The notes under the pieces were generated by a model. The model was not told where the DNA came from. It worked only from the letters and a program-made list of their open reading frames with translations, and did no database searches. 64,000 nucleotides of DNA from Gimesia algae (lineage in GTDB: Bacteria; Planctomycetota; Planctomycetia; Planctomycetales; Planctomycetaceae): positions 3,213,369 to 3,277,368 of the forward strand of contig NZ_CP036343.1 of NCBI RefSeq assembly GCF_007746795.1, in the 5' to 3' direction. Made by a program: the position numbers and the translations under genes. Positions 19,196-28,046 of this stretch are shown in pieces; the stretch's first letter is position 1, and each line of letters opens with the position of its first letter.

Positions 19196-19762
19196 TTGTC
19201 CAAGTCATTGTTTCTCGATCGTGATGGAGTGATCAACGTAGAAAAGGACTACCTGCACCGGATTCAGGATTTCGAATTCATTGACGGCATCTTCGATCTG
19301 TGTCAGGCAGCGGCAGAGGCAGGTTACCTGCTGATTATTATTACCAATCAGTCGGGGATCGCCCGTGGGTATTACACAGAACATCAATTTCAACAGTTGA
19401 TGACCTGGGTCGTCGCTGAATTTTCCCGACACCAGCTGAGCATCACCGATTATTTCTACTGTCCCCATCATCCCACCAAAGGCACAGGCCATTTCCGCGT
19501 TGACTGCAACTGTCGCAAACCCAGGCCGCAAATGCTGCTGGATGCGGCTCAGAAATATGACCTGGATCTGTCGCAGTCGATCATCGTAGGAGATAAACTG
19601 ACAGATATCCAGGCGGGACAGGCCGCCCACATTGGCACGAAGGCGCTGGTGGGAACCGGACATGCAGTGAGCCATGCAGATCAACTGGCGGCCGACGTGT
19701 ATGCGGATACGTTAACCGAGTTAAAAACACGTTTATTTCCGGCAACGCCCGAGAACGACTGA
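19196..19762 (+). CDS. gmhB: D-glycero-D-manno-heptose 1,7-bisphosphate 7-phosphatase
   Basis: HAD-family phosphatase of heptose synthesis for LPS. Catalytic motif FLDRDGVIN (residues 6-14), motif II ITNQSGIARGYYT, metal-site Cys/His cluster CPHHP...CNCRKP (zinc loop of GmhB), and motif IV IIVGDKLTDIQAG. The 188-residue length fits. The start is the TTG at 19196, which places the HAD motif at the usual distance; no ATG is in frame nearby. It sits 16 bases before an SDR gene and close to a MraY/WecA gene, suggesting cell-envelope sugar metabolism. Confidence 0.9.
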   Translation: MSKSLFLDRDGVINVEKDYLHRIQDFEFIDGIFDLCQAAAEAGYLLIIITNQSGIARGYYTEHQFQQLMTWVVAEFSRHQLSITDYFYCPHHPTKGTGHFRVDCNCRKPRPQMLLDAAQKYDLDLSQSIIVGDKLTDIQAGQAAHIGTKALVGTGHAVSHADQLAADVYADTLTELKTRLFPATPEND

Positions 19763-19778
19763 AGGAACCTGCAGGACC

Positions 19779-20681
19779 ATGCCGAACCAGACGCGTGTGA
19801 TTGGAGTCATCGGAGCCAGGAGTCCAGTCGGTCAGTGCCTGCTCTCAAATGAAGTCCCGCATCGTGCGGACCGCAACGAACAGTTTGTGGCTTTCACCAG
19901 AGGAGACCTCCCGGAGGAGCAGAATACGGGGGTACCGGTTCGGTGGCGGCATTTAGTCGATGCTCCAGAATTGCCCGATCAACGAGAGACAATTACAGAC
20001 TGGATTTGCCTGGCACCGATCTGGGTCGCATCCGAACACTTTGAACTGTTATCTGAGTATGGAGCACGCCGGATTGTCGTCTTAAGCTCCACAAGCCGCT
20101 TTACCAAAACGGAATCGATTGACGCCGGCGAACAACAGACGGCTCAGCAGCTGATTGAGGGCGAAGCCGCTTTGCAAAACTGGGCGGAAGCTCAGCAGAT
20201 CTCCTGGGTAATCCTGCGACCGACTTTGATTTATGGATTTGGCCGCGATAAAAATATTGCCTCTGTCGTCAGGTTCATCCGGCGCTGGAAATGTTTTCCG
20301 CTACTGGGCAAAGCGCATGGAAAACGACAGCCAATTCATGCAGCCGATGTCGCAACCGCCAGCCTGCAGGCACTACGAACTGAGACTGTCGCAAACCAGG
20401 CCTATAACATTTCCGGAGCGGAAACGCTGACTTACCGCGAAATGATTGAGCGAGTCTTTCTGGCTCTGCAGCTGAAACCACGCTTTGTGCGGATCCCGTT
20501 GCTGCTGTTTCGCGCGGGGATCGCAGTCGTTCGCAATTTGCCCCGCTTCCGACATCTGACTGCGGGTATGGCCGAACGCATGAATGCTGATCTGGTCTTT
20601 GATCATTCTGAGGCACAGCAGGACTTCGGTTTTCAACCCCGTCCGTTTGAACTGCAGAGTGATGATGTAGCGAGCCCGTAA
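19779..20681 (+). CDS. NAD(P)-dependent SDR/epimerase-family protein
   Basis: 300-residue Rossmann-fold protein. The nucleotide-binding loop is GVIGARSPVG near residue 10, a slightly degenerate GxxGxxG. VVLSSTSRFT and WVILRPTLIYGFGRDKNI are the extended-SDR strand and post-active-site region, and QPIHAADVATASLQAL is the usual interaction segment. The YxxxK pair is not evident, so it may be an atypical SDR rather than an active epimerase. Starts 16 bases after gmhB, so probably co-transcribed with it. Confidence 0.8.
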   Translation: MPNQTRVIGVIGARSPVGQCLLSNEVPHRADRNEQFVAFTRGDLPEEQNTGVPVRWRHLVDAPELPDQRETITDWICLAPIWVASEHFELLSEYGARRIVVLSSTSRFTKTESIDAGEQQTAQQLIEGEAALQNWAEAQQISWVILRPTLIYGFGRDKNIASVVRFIRRWKCFPLLGKAHGKRQPIHAADVATASLQALRTETVANQAYNISGAETLTYREMIERVFLALQLKPRFVRIPLLLFRAGIAVVRNLPRFRHLTAGMAERMNADLVFDHSEAQQDFGFQPRPFELQSDDVASP

Positions 20682-20702
20682 AGCGAATTCAGGGAATTCC
20701 GG

Positions 20703-21842
20703 CTAAACTTCGAGCGAGACACCTTCCTGGAATTCGACATTTTTTGAATGCTTCTGATGCCGCTGTTCGATATTTCCCGGCTTGCCTGCACCACAACTGG
20801 CGGCCAGCAGAACGAGGGGTGTCCAGGCTGCAGCGACCGTCAGCAGCCCCCAGGCAGGCCAGTATAAAGCGACAACGGACAGCGGAAACAGCCAGCCGAT
20901 ATTGATACACAGCATCCCCAGACTCACCTTGCGATGCGCGCGATGCCGTGTATGACTTCCGGGTCGTGTTTCTTCCAGAAAACGTGAGAGTCTCTGATAG
21001 GCGTGGCTTTGATGTGCCTGGTACCAGCAATCGCGGCGGATCATACGCCTGAGCAGTGTAAATGTGGCATCGACCCAGAAGACGGCAGGGATAATCAACC
21101 AGACCCAGAGATTTAAGGAACCGGAGCAGAGGGAAGTCAACGCAAGCATACCCAGCATATATCCCAGGTAGGTACTGCCCACATCTCCCATAAAGATTTT
21201 TGCAGGAGGCCAGTTAAGAGCCATGAACCCCAGCAGTGCAACCGTCAGCAGCAGCATCAGTATCTGTTCTGTTGCTTCAAAGGAAGCGGTCTTCAGTGAA
21301 ATCAACAGCGTGGCGGCAACCAGAATACTGGTGGCCTCTCCTCCGGCAAGCCCATCGATGCCATCCATAAAGTTATACAGATTCAACCACCAGATCAAAG
21401 CAAATGTGGCGATCCCCCAGGTGAACCAGCTGACATTCAGGTTGAACCCCCAGAATTCCAGAGCGGGTAAGGGAGACAGAGCATATACGGAGGCAGCAAC
21501 GATTGCAGCCTGGGCCACAAGCCGGTATCTGACAGGGACATTATGGAGATCATCCCAGAATCCCAGCGCAGCGATCAGAGTCCCGCCTGCTAAGATGACA
21601 GGGATCACAGGACCTGATATTGATCCTGAAAAATACAATATCGAAAATGCGATCAGACTCGAGACGACAAAAGAGACTCCACCACCACGAGGCGTCGGCA
21701 TCACATGAGAACAGCGATTGGTCGGAGACTTCACCAGCCCCAGTATGGGAGCCAGGTTAAGAATGACACAGGTACAAATTAAAGATACCAGAAACACGCC
21801 GACAGCGATCAGGCCTGGTATCATCAAGTTGCCGAACATCAT
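20703..21842 (-). CDS. MraY/WecA-family glycosyl-1-phosphate transferase
   Basis: 379-residue integral membrane enzyme that moves a sugar-1-phosphate from a UDP-sugar to undecaprenyl phosphate. Typical signs: CSHVMPTPRGGGVSFV near residue 45, DDLHNVPVRYR, NLYNFMDGIDGLAGGEA (catalytic Asp cluster), and the cytosolic loop KIFMGDVGSTYLGYMLG. The last loop has a His motif (YQAHQSHAYQRL), closer to WecA than MraY. Two ATGs are in tandem at the start. It converges on the SDR gene and probably starts O-antigen-like or exopolysaccharide synthesis. The product sugar is not determinable here. Confidence 0.88.
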   Translation of the reverse strand: MMFGNLMIPGLIAVGVFLVSLICTCVILNLAPILGLVKSPTNRCSHVMPTPRGGGVSFVVSSLIAFSILYFSGSISGPVIPVILAGGTLIAALGFWDDLHNVPVRYRLVAQAAIVAASVYALSPLPALEFWGFNLNVSWFTWGIATFALIWWLNLYNFMDGIDGLAGGEATSILVAATLLISLKTASFEATEQILMLLLTVALLGFMALNWPPAKIFMGDVGSTYLGYMLGMLALTSLCSGSLNLWVWLIIPAVFWVDATFTLLRRMIRRDCWYQAHQSHAYQRLSRFLEETRPGSHTRHRAHRKVSLGMLCINIGWLFPLSVVALYWPAWGLLTVAAAWTPLVLLAASCGAGKPGNIEQRHQKHSKNVEFQEGVSLEV

Positions 21843-22265
21843 TTGTCAACAAACCCTTTTCGAAAATGACCTGGACCTGATGCACATATAAATACAGGTA
21901 AATGCCGAGCGCTGAAGTATTTTTGGGTTCATATGATTTTAATACGTTCGTTTTTGCACAAATGTCTTCGAGACAAAGGGAGCTGGTTCAGACCTGGCCT
22001 GCAAAAATGATGGTTTCTGAACCGCGGGGGAGTATACCGGGTTAGTAAAAACGGGTCAATCCGTTATAAAACCCCTGTTTTCAGGGGATAAACTGAGGAT
22101 AGATTGCTCCTGTGAGTCATTTTCCTACTCTCGAAACCCACCCTGCAGTGAACGTTATGGCAGATCACTGAAATTCTGGCGTTCGCTCTTTATTTGAACA
22201 GAGGTAATTTGTTCCCCCCTGCTGACATTGATTTTGCCTCTCGCGAAAATTATCGTCGAACTGTC
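21843..22265. other. Intergenic region with a CCCCTG hairpin
   Basis: About 420 bases upstream of both the MraY/WecA-type gene (minus) and the His-rich gene (plus). It contains a short hairpin, CCCCTG-TTTT-CAGGGG, at about 22072-22087. An in-frame extension of the His-rich ORF reaches 22194 but is unlikely to be translated. No promoter was assigned. Confidence 0.4.
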
Positions 22266-22880
22266 ATGCAATATCTGTCACGTAAACTCGTCTGGGTCCT
22301 GGCAAGCCTGGGTCTGCTGGGGATGATCCTCCAGAGCCTGCAGGTTCAGGTCGAACATACGCACTCAGCTGGAAATGTGGACCACAGCCACTCCCACGGA
22401 CACAGTCATTCACACGGCCATGCTCACTCACATAACCACGGCCATTCGCACAGTCATTCCCACCGCCATCAGGGGCATGCGCATTCCCATAAAGCGAACC
22501 CCTCAGAAATTCCGCAGACGCACATCCACGTATCACTGCTCTGGTGGGAATTCACCCTGAATGTGGATTCGGACCAGAGTCAACCTGCGCCCGTTGTTTC
22601 AAATTCAGAACTACCAGACGCTGCGCCTTCAGAATCGCGAATCCACGAGCACCCCACCAGACGATCGACCGGGCCGCTCTTCACATCAGTCTCCTGGGGG
22701 CAGATCCTTGCGGAACTGTATTCGGGCTGGAGCTCTGTCCTGCCCCCTTCCCGAAACCAGCTGCCTGCACAGCAGGATCTGTTCGCGATGCTGTCTCTCC
22801 CCGCCTGCTGTTATGAATGTCTGGCAGCAGCGCCCCCTGTTCCCCCGCCCGAAACTCTGCTTTCTGTTTCATTCACGTAA
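22266..22880 (+). CDS. Histidine-rich membrane protein, probable metal binding
   Basis: 204 residues from the ATG at 22266, which opens MQYLSRKLVWVLASLGLLG, a signal or anchor. About residues 38-80 are an almost uninterrupted His/Ser/Gly/Ala stretch of HSHGH type with more than 20 His. Such His runs bind Zn, Ni or Co in other proteins. The C-terminal half holds a short hydrophobic part and a CCYEC motif (ACCYECLAAAPP). I know no named family. Function in metal storage, sensing or delivery is inference. It is followed 154 bases later by a DUF1559 gene. Confidence 0.7.
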   Translation: MQYLSRKLVWVLASLGLLGMILQSLQVQVEHTHSAGNVDHSHSHGHSHSHGHAHSHNHGHSHSHSHRHQGHAHSHKANPSEIPQTHIHVSLLWWEFTLNVDSDQSQPAPVVSNSELPDAAPSESRIHEHPTRRSTGPLFTSVSWGQILAELYSGWSSVLPPSRNQLPAQQDLFAMLSLPACCYECLAAAPPVPPPETLLSVSFT

Positions 22881-23034
22881 TCCCCGTGAAATGTCTGCGT
22901 ATGGCATTCCGGGAAAGGTGCGTGCGTTCATTGCTGCGCCTATTTCACTCGAATGATTTTCAGAGACCGATCTCTGTCCGCGCTGATGTTGCGGACTGAG
23001 TAAGTGTCTCTTTTAGAAAGTGGGATTCCATTCC

Positions 23035-23928
23035 ATGAAAACAAAACGTTTTGTTCCGAGGGGGTTCACTCTGATTGAGCTCCTGGTGGTGATTGCAATC
23101 ATCGCCATTCTGATTGCCTTACTGTTGCCTGCCGTCCAGCAGGCACGGGAAGCAGCCAGAAGACTCTCGTGTAAAAATAACCTGAAACAGCTGGGGCTGG
23201 GATTGCACAATTACCAGGAAACCCATGGCTGTTATCCCCCCGGTTATGTGTATAAGCCGGGAACCGATGGCAACCAGTCCGGCTTTGGCTGGGTGACAAT
23301 GATTCTGCCGATGATCGATCAGGCCAATCTGTACAACCAGTTTGACCTGGAAGAACCGATCTTCAGCCCCGTGAATCTGATCCCCCGCGAACGTCAGATT
23401 CCCGGCCTGCTCTGCCCGTCCGATTCGGTTTCGGAAAATGGCTTCATCGAAATGGGCAGTTCCGCCGAGCGGTATGCTATGGGCTGCTATGTCGCCAGTT
23501 TCGGTCCACCCGATCTGGATGCGACCCAGGAAAAACGCGCGGGCATGTTCAGCCGCAACAGTTCGACACGCCCCCGTGATGTGATCGACGGTCTGTCCAA
23601 CACACTTTGTGTCGGCGAAAGGCAGAACGGCGTATTCAGAAATGGTGCCGCCCACGGAAACCATTTTGAATACGAAACCACCTGGGCCGGTGCCGTCCGT
23701 GAAATTACCGATGCCACCGATGACCACGGGCATATGATCCTGTTTCAGACAGGTCATGTCCCCAACAATCCGGCAAGTGATGACCGCGATGTCTCAGCTC
23801 CGCATGTGGGGTTCGCGCAGTTTCTGCTGGGAGATGGATCGGTCAGACTGATCGGTTCCAGCATTGATTTCGGACTTTACTCCGCGCTGGGTACGATTGC
23901 CGGCGGTGAAGTGATCGGCGAGTATTAA
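23035..23928 (+). CDS. DUF1559 protein with prepilin-type N-terminus
   Basis: 297 residues from the ATG at 23035. The leader KTKRFVPRG ends in a type IV prepilin processing site followed by [20 protein letters not shown], then [12 protein letters not shown], the constant start of the planctomycete DUF1559 family. The C-terminus has the family's GDGSVRLIGSSID signature. Predicted to be processed by a prepilin peptidase (a candidate is at 58.4 kb) and to be a pseudopilin-like surface protein. Role unknown; these families are greatly expanded in planctomycetes. A terminator-like hairpin follows. Confidence 0.92.
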   Translation: MKTKRFVPRGFTLIELLVVIAIIAILIALLLPAVQQAREAARRLSCKNNLKQLGLGLHNYQETHGCYPPGYVYKPGTDGNQSGFGWVTMILPMIDQANLYNQFDLEEPIFSPVNLIPRERQIPGLLCPSDSVSENGFIEMGSSAERYAMGCYVASFGPPDLDATQEKRAGMFSRNSSTRPRDVIDGLSNTLCVGERQNGVFRNGAAHGNHFEYETTWAGAVREITDATDDHGHMILFQTGHVPNNPASDDRDVSAPHVGFAQFLLGDGSVRLIGSSIDFGLYSALGTIAGGEVIGEY

Positions 23929-23956
23929 TTCTCACAAGTTAACAAGAGAAACGATG

Positions 23957-23985
23957 CAGGCTCACATCAACGTGGTGTGAGCCTG
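23957..23985 (+). terminator. Hairpin after the DUF1559 gene
   Basis: CAGGCTCACA pairs perfectly with TGTGAGCCTG around a 9-nt loop, followed by TTTGTCAAT. The T-run is short, so termination strength is uncertain. Confidence 0.6.
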
Positions 23986-24390
23986 TTTGTCAATAGTCAC
24001 ATACGACCTGAGACTAAAAAGATTGCACACAGAAATACACGTTGATTAAGAACGTATCAACTTCAGGAACGGATGAATGGCTTCTTGGGATTAAGGAATT
24101 CAGTCATAAATTCGAGATAGTTTCTCGCCAATCACCTTTCCTGATGCATATCATATATGAACAAGTCTATGAAGTTAACTGAGAGCGAGAGCGTCCATGT
24201 TTAAAAATCCCAATAGAGCGCCATCCGATCCTCGTACGTCTGATGCCAATACTGTGCGTAAGATCTCAAAACGAGGTGGTATCTCAGTTTGTATTATTGT
24301 TCTGTTAGTTACAGCAATCCTTTTGTTCTCCTACCGCACTTCCGTATCACACGACCAGAAGCGCATTCAGCTGCTTGGCGGCACAACACG

Positions 24391-24441
24391 GGCATAAAAA
24401 GGGGCATAAAAAGGTGTCAGGCATAAAAAGGTGTCAGGCAT
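24391..24441. repeat. 17-bp tandem repeat array, left part
   Basis: Units of GTGTCAGGCATAAAAAG, with two shortened units at the left edge. The array is interrupted at 24441 by the IS element, with GTGTCAGGCAT (24431-24441) duplicated on the far side. Confidence 0.85.
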
Positions 24442-26154
24442 GAATGGCACTGCCTGTTGTTGTGAAAGAGTTTGCGTTCATACAGTTGCTTTTCTTTGTT
24501 GATGGTAATGGTATCTTGGTTGCTTCAGCAAAGCCAGCACTTTGGTTCGGCGTTTATTGGCTCTGGGTTCTGTTCGGCCGATGCGATGCCCTACACGTTC
24601 GCTGCAGGGGACCTGCTGTCCGAGTGTGGCTAATTCCTCAGTCGTTTTTGTAACCGCGCCCAGCAACCAATTCGCAGCCAGCATCTGTTGCGTGGTAGTA
24701 AACGAGAGTGAACGGGGATCACGGCCTGTCGCCAGGCTACTCTGCAGCATCTTCAATCGAATCAGATTGTACGCCAGCAGACATGACCAGAGTTCGGTGA
24801 GCACCATGGCCGGAGACTTCGCCCGCAGGATATCCATCCCCAGCGAGCACTTGATACTGCGAATGTCCAGTTCGATCAGCCAGCGGCTCTGATACACGGC
24901 GGCGATCCAGCGCGCCGGGCATGCTTTCCGATCTGTGATGGTGGTGGCAATCGTAAATGTTTTGGCGCGATACCCCGGCTGACTGATCTGCACATCGACC
25001 AGCCGCAGAGTGAGTGTCAGCGGTTGTCGCCAGAATTCCTGACGGGTCATCCAGGCAGGACGGACGGGGGGACGTAACCATGTCACCAGGCGCTCTCGCT
25101 TGTTCAGTCGACGTGCGGTTTGTGGATGATTGTCACGCAGGTGATGGTTCTTCATCAGGATCTGAACGCCCCGCGCATGGCACGCACTCACCAGCCAGTA
25201 CGTGCAGTAATACGAGTCAGCCACCAGAATATCACCCGGCCGGAGTGCATCGAGCATTTGCCAAAGCAGGGCCGTTTCGCCACTCCCTTTACCGCTGTAA
25301 GGCCCGCTCACCAGATCGACCAGCAGTCCGGTGGTCATCGAGATCAGAGAAACGCAGCGGAGAACGGGGAACCCGAGCCCCGGTTTCTGAGCCGGGTTCT
25401 GCGGATAGGCCCGCTGATTCTCAGGGGTATCGGCGGCCGTGATGGTGAAGCCGTCAACGAGCAGAATGCGACCGCCGGTACTCCGTGATTTCACATCGGC
25501 GACGCTGGAAGGACTGAGGCGCGCCGTTGACTGCTCTCGAGACTGGACACAGTTCTGGTCACAGGCCGCTTCGGCATCCGCGGCAAGTTGCTGGACGAGA
25601 TCGCGGATGACGGTAAAGGATAGTTTGAGTCGCGCGCGACAGTAAGCACCGGTATTCGTACTGCAGACCCGTCGCCCCAGTGCCGCCCATAAGCTGGCAA
25701 CACGAATGACGGCTGCCTTACAGCTGCGTTGCTCGCCGGAAAAGAACACCTGAGAGATTAACGCCCAGAGAGTGATTGCCGGTGTGTAAATGACATCGGG
25801 GTCATTGCCAAAGTCGATTTCGTGTTCGTCAAACACCTGCTGCCAGCGTTGATCGTCAAGGACGTCGGCTAGCGGCAGGCTGCTCTCCTGCATCATCGAA
25901 CGTTTGAAAAGAGAAAATGATGCTGCATTCACTCGGGAAGATGATATAAATGGCATAGGACCTTCCTTGGTCAAATGTTTTGCCCACACCAACCCAAGGA
26001 AGGCCCTGCCAGAACGCAGCATAATGCCAGGAGACGTTTTGCCAAACACAATTTCCAGCGAACTGGCAAAAAAATCAGAAAATCAAGCATGTGACGATGT
26101 CACATGGGAACCGTTGCGCATACTCAAAGCAAAAAAACACCGGCAGTGCCATTC
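24442..26154 (-). mobile_element. IS4-family insertion sequence (1713 bp) inside the 17-bp array
   Basis: Ends are inverted repeats beginning GAATGGCACTGCC. An 11-bp target duplication, GTGTCAGGCAT, lies directly outside at 24431-24441 and 26155-26165, and is itself part of the tandem unit. One transposase gene fills the element on the minus strand. Family by the transposase motifs, TIRs and 11-bp duplication. It looks complete and recent because both TIRs and the duplication are intact. Confidence 0.92.
24478..25956 (-). CDS. IS4-family DDE transposase
   Basis: 492 residues from the ATG at 25956, preceded by AAGGAAGG; an upstream in-frame start at 26049 lacks such a site. DDE residues are in ILLVDGFTITAAD (first Asp), DILVADSYYCTYWLV (second Asp) and YQSRWLIELDIRSIK (Glu, with the YREK signature of IS4 elements). 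It catalyses cut-and-paste of the flanking element. The intact frame suggests it may still be active. Confidence 0.92.
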   Translation of the reverse strand: MPFISSSRVNAASFSLFKRSMMQESSLPLADVLDDQRWQQVFDEHEIDFGNDPDVIYTPAITLWALISQVFFSGEQRSCKAAVIRVASLWAALGRRVCSTNTGAYCRARLKLSFTVIRDLVQQLAADAEAACDQNCVQSREQSTARLSPSSVADVKSRSTGGRILLVDGFTITAADTPENQRAYPQNPAQKPGLGFPVLRCVSLISMTTGLLVDLVSGPYSGKGSGETALLWQMLDALRPGDILVADSYYCTYWLVSACHARGVQILMKNHHLRDNHPQTARRLNKRERLVTWLRPPVRPAWMTRQEFWRQPLTLTLRLVDVQISQPGYRAKTFTIATTITDRKACPARWIAAVYQSRWLIELDIRSIKCSLGMDILRAKSPAMVLTELWSCLLAYNLIRLKMLQSSLATGRDPRSLSFTTTQQMLAANWLLGAVTKTTEELATLGQQVPCSERVGHRIGRTEPRANKRRTKVLALLKQPRYHYHQQRKATV

Positions 26155-26239
26155 GTGTCAGGCATAAAAAGGTGTCAGGCATAAAAAGGTGTCAGGCATA
26201 AAAAGGTGTCAGGCATAAAAAGGTGTCAGGCATAAAAAG
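26155..26239. repeat. 17-bp tandem repeat array, right part
   Basis: Five GTGTCAGGCAT units at 26155, 26172, 26189, 26206 and 26223, each followed by AAAAAG, period 17. The next unit changes to GTGTCAGGAACC and runs into the palindrome. Without the IS and its duplication the array would hold six full units. Confidence 0.9.
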
Positions 26240-26279
26240 GTGTCAGGAACCTTAAATTTAAGGTTCCTGACACCTTTTT
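26234..26279. repeat. 46-bp perfect palindrome
   Basis: Arms AAAAAGGTGTCAGGAACC...TTAAA and the exact complement, centred on AAATTT. The AAAAAGGTGTCAGG arm is the same sequence that makes up the tandem array, so the array probably grew from this palindrome. A second member of the family is at 51846-51903. It would form a very stable hairpin in RNA or single-stranded DNA. Confidence 0.92.
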
Positions 26280-26856
26280 TATCCGATTCCAGGTCATTTA
26301 CACAGTTGATCTTCGTGGCGTACGTGTGAATGCTGGCGTTAATACGGCGCTGAAGATTGCGAGAGATTTTGAACACGTCAATGAATTGATACTCTATCAA
26401 TCCGCCGTTACCGACGATGACCTCGCAATACTCAAGACAGGATTTCCCAAACTTGAGCGCATCAAACTCAATGAGACGGCGATTACGGACGCTGGTATAG
26501 TTCACTTACGCGATCTTCCCGAACTACGATTGATCAATGCTCAACGTACAGCTATCACAAATGCTGCCGTACCGGACCTTGCGGCAATATCGAAGCTTAA
26601 AGAACTGAACATTGCAGAAACGCAAATTACATCAGTCAATTTAATTCGCAACACCCACCCAAGGTGTTACATCAACGGCCAATTAGTCACACGATCGCAG
26701 TCCAGCGATGCTCATCGTGCGTCCGGTCAACGAAGCCCACTAACAAATCGCTAAACCAAACAGGAAAAGGTATCAGTGACTCTGGCTAAAACTGTCAATA
26801 GGTAATCAGAACTCGAGGCCATCCGGTTCCGGGGCATGACCGCCTGGGGAATCGAA

Positions 26857-27657
26857 TTACTTCTCTTCGGTTTTTTCAAACACCAGAATATGCTGGCGGG
26901 GGAGAATGCCGATGGTTTCTTTCCACTTGAGATTCAGTTCGGGTCGGGCGACCTCTTTTTTGGCCTGGGCTTCTGACATCTTGTGGACGAGTTTGATGGG
27001 GACGGCCGGATCTTCTTTGCGGTATTCGACGAGCACCACCCGCCCCCTGGGTTTGAGGGCTTTGGAAATTTCCTGCATCATTTCATAAGGAAATTCGAAC
27101 TCGTGGTAGACGTCGACCATGATCGCCAGGTCGATCGACTCAGGTTTGAGGCCCGGCGACTTCTGTGTTCCCAATACGGGATGAATATTCTCGACCCCCT
27201 GCTTTTTCATCTTTTTATCCAGCAGATCCAGCATCTCCTGCTGCACGTCGACTGCATAGACTTTGCCATCGGGACTGACATGCTCGGCGAGGATGACGGA
27301 AATCACCCCGCTGCCTGCACCGATGTCGGCAATCGCCATTCCAGGCTTCAGCTTGAGCGCTTTGGGAAGCAGTGAGAGCCGTTCTTCCTGTTCGCGGGTT
27401 CTGCGTTCCAGCCAGGGCGCACCCTGATAGCCCATCACGCGGGCAATTTCGCGCCCCTGATAAAACTTGCCGATCCCGTTCCGATCGTGATCACGCAGGT
27501 TATAAGTATACCGTTCTTTCTTGCCTTCTGGTTTTGACTTCGCTTTTGCCGGTTCGTCAGCCCGCAGCGAGGATGTCTGCAACAACACCAACAGCAGGCA
27601 ACTGAGAATCCCGATGAAACAGTTTTCAGATACGAATTTCTTCGACGCGATTCTCAT
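26857..27657 (-). CDS. Exported class I SAM-dependent methyltransferase
   Basis: 266 residues. A signal peptide (CFIGILSCLLLVLLQTSSLRAD) precedes a Rossmann methyltransferase domain: motif I IADIGAGSGVISVILAEH, acidic loop VYAVDVQQEM, motif IV IDLAIMVDVYHEF and post-motif PRGRVVLVEYRKED. An exported SAM enzyme is unusual because SAM is cytoplasmic, yet such planctomycete proteins with signal peptides are not rare as far as I know. Substrate unknown. It follows the Trm112-like gene by 26 bases on the same strand, which suggests a common transcript. Confidence 0.82.
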   Translation of the reverse strand: MRIASKKFVSENCFIGILSCLLLVLLQTSSLRADEPAKAKSKPEGKKERYTYNLRDHDRNGIGKFYQGREIARVMGYQGAPWLERRTREQEERLSLLPKALKLKPGMAIADIGAGSGVISVILAEHVSPDGKVYAVDVQQEMLDLLDKKMKKQGVENIHPVLGTQKSPGLKPESIDLAIMVDVYHEFEFPYEMMQEISKALKPRGRVVLVEYRKEDPAVPIKLVHKMSEAQAKKEVARPELNLKWKETIGILPRQHILVFEKTEEK

Positions 27658-27683
27658 CAGATCTCCTCAGGCGGTGAAAGGTT

Positions 27684-27923
27684 TCAGGAGACGAGTTCTC
27701 CTGATTCAGGATTCCGCTGGTGACGCTGCATGATCTCGGCCCACTCAGACTGAGGGACTTCAACCGCTTCGTCAACCAGCATGACAGGAATCCCGTCTTT
27801 TATCGGGTACTTGAGTCGTGTTTCAGGATCGACAGAAATCAGAAACTCACCTTCGCAGATGAGTTTCGCTTTGGTTTTCGGGCAGGCAATAATATCCTGC
27901 AGATGCTGCGGATCAAATAACAT
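27684..27923 (-). CDS. Trm112-family small protein
   Basis: 79 residues. The pattern LQDIIACPKTKAKLICEGEFLIS...YPIKDGIPVMLVDEA is that of Trm112/YcaR proteins, which bind and activate methyltransferases in other systems. Only the first zinc-type Cys remains; the other ligands are missing. Placed directly upstream of a methyltransferase gene, but that enzyme carries a signal peptide, so a partnership is uncertain. Confidence 0.85.
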   Translation of the reverse strand: MLFDPQHLQDIIACPKTKAKLICEGEFLISVDPETRLKYPIKDGIPVMLVDEAVEVPQSEWAEIMQRHQRNPESGELVS

Positions 27924-28046
27924 TGGTTCTTACTCTCGAACGACTTTCGCTTTATTGTAGCAAATGAGACAGCAAATCGACAGTTTTCTCTTCAAGCTGA
28001 CGTTCCTGAAACACGAGACCCCACTCAGACAGTTTGAGTCTGATGA

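Larger units (their letters stand above)
24197..26754 (+). pseudogene. Leucine-rich-repeat membrane protein gene, split by repeats and an IS
   Basis: Two pieces of what looks like one gene. The 5' piece, 24197-24397, encodes a cytoplasmic leader and a membrane helix (GGISVCIIVLLVTAILLFSY) and is closed by a TAA that lies in the first GGCATAAAAAG unit of the repeat array. The 3' piece resumes after the palindrome; the frame is open from it through TVDLRGVRVNAG and continues with LRR-type repeats (LERIKLNETAITDAGIVHLRDLPEL; LKELNIAETQIT), ending at 26754. Between them lie the tandem array, an IS4 element and a palindrome. That the two belong together is inference from order, strand and complementary missing parts. 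An in-frame GTG at 26326 could allow a short relic product. Confidence 0.6.

Noticed and set aside
22072-22087. CCCCTG hairpin as a terminator
   Set aside because: No T-run follows on either strand and it does not lie at a gene end.
25014-25488. Plus-strand ORFs inside the first IS4 element
   Set aside because: Antisense of an intact transposase; no passenger gene is evident.
24391-26279. 17-bp repeats as a CRISPR array
   Set aside because: Units are directly joined without variable spacers, and no cas genes are present.
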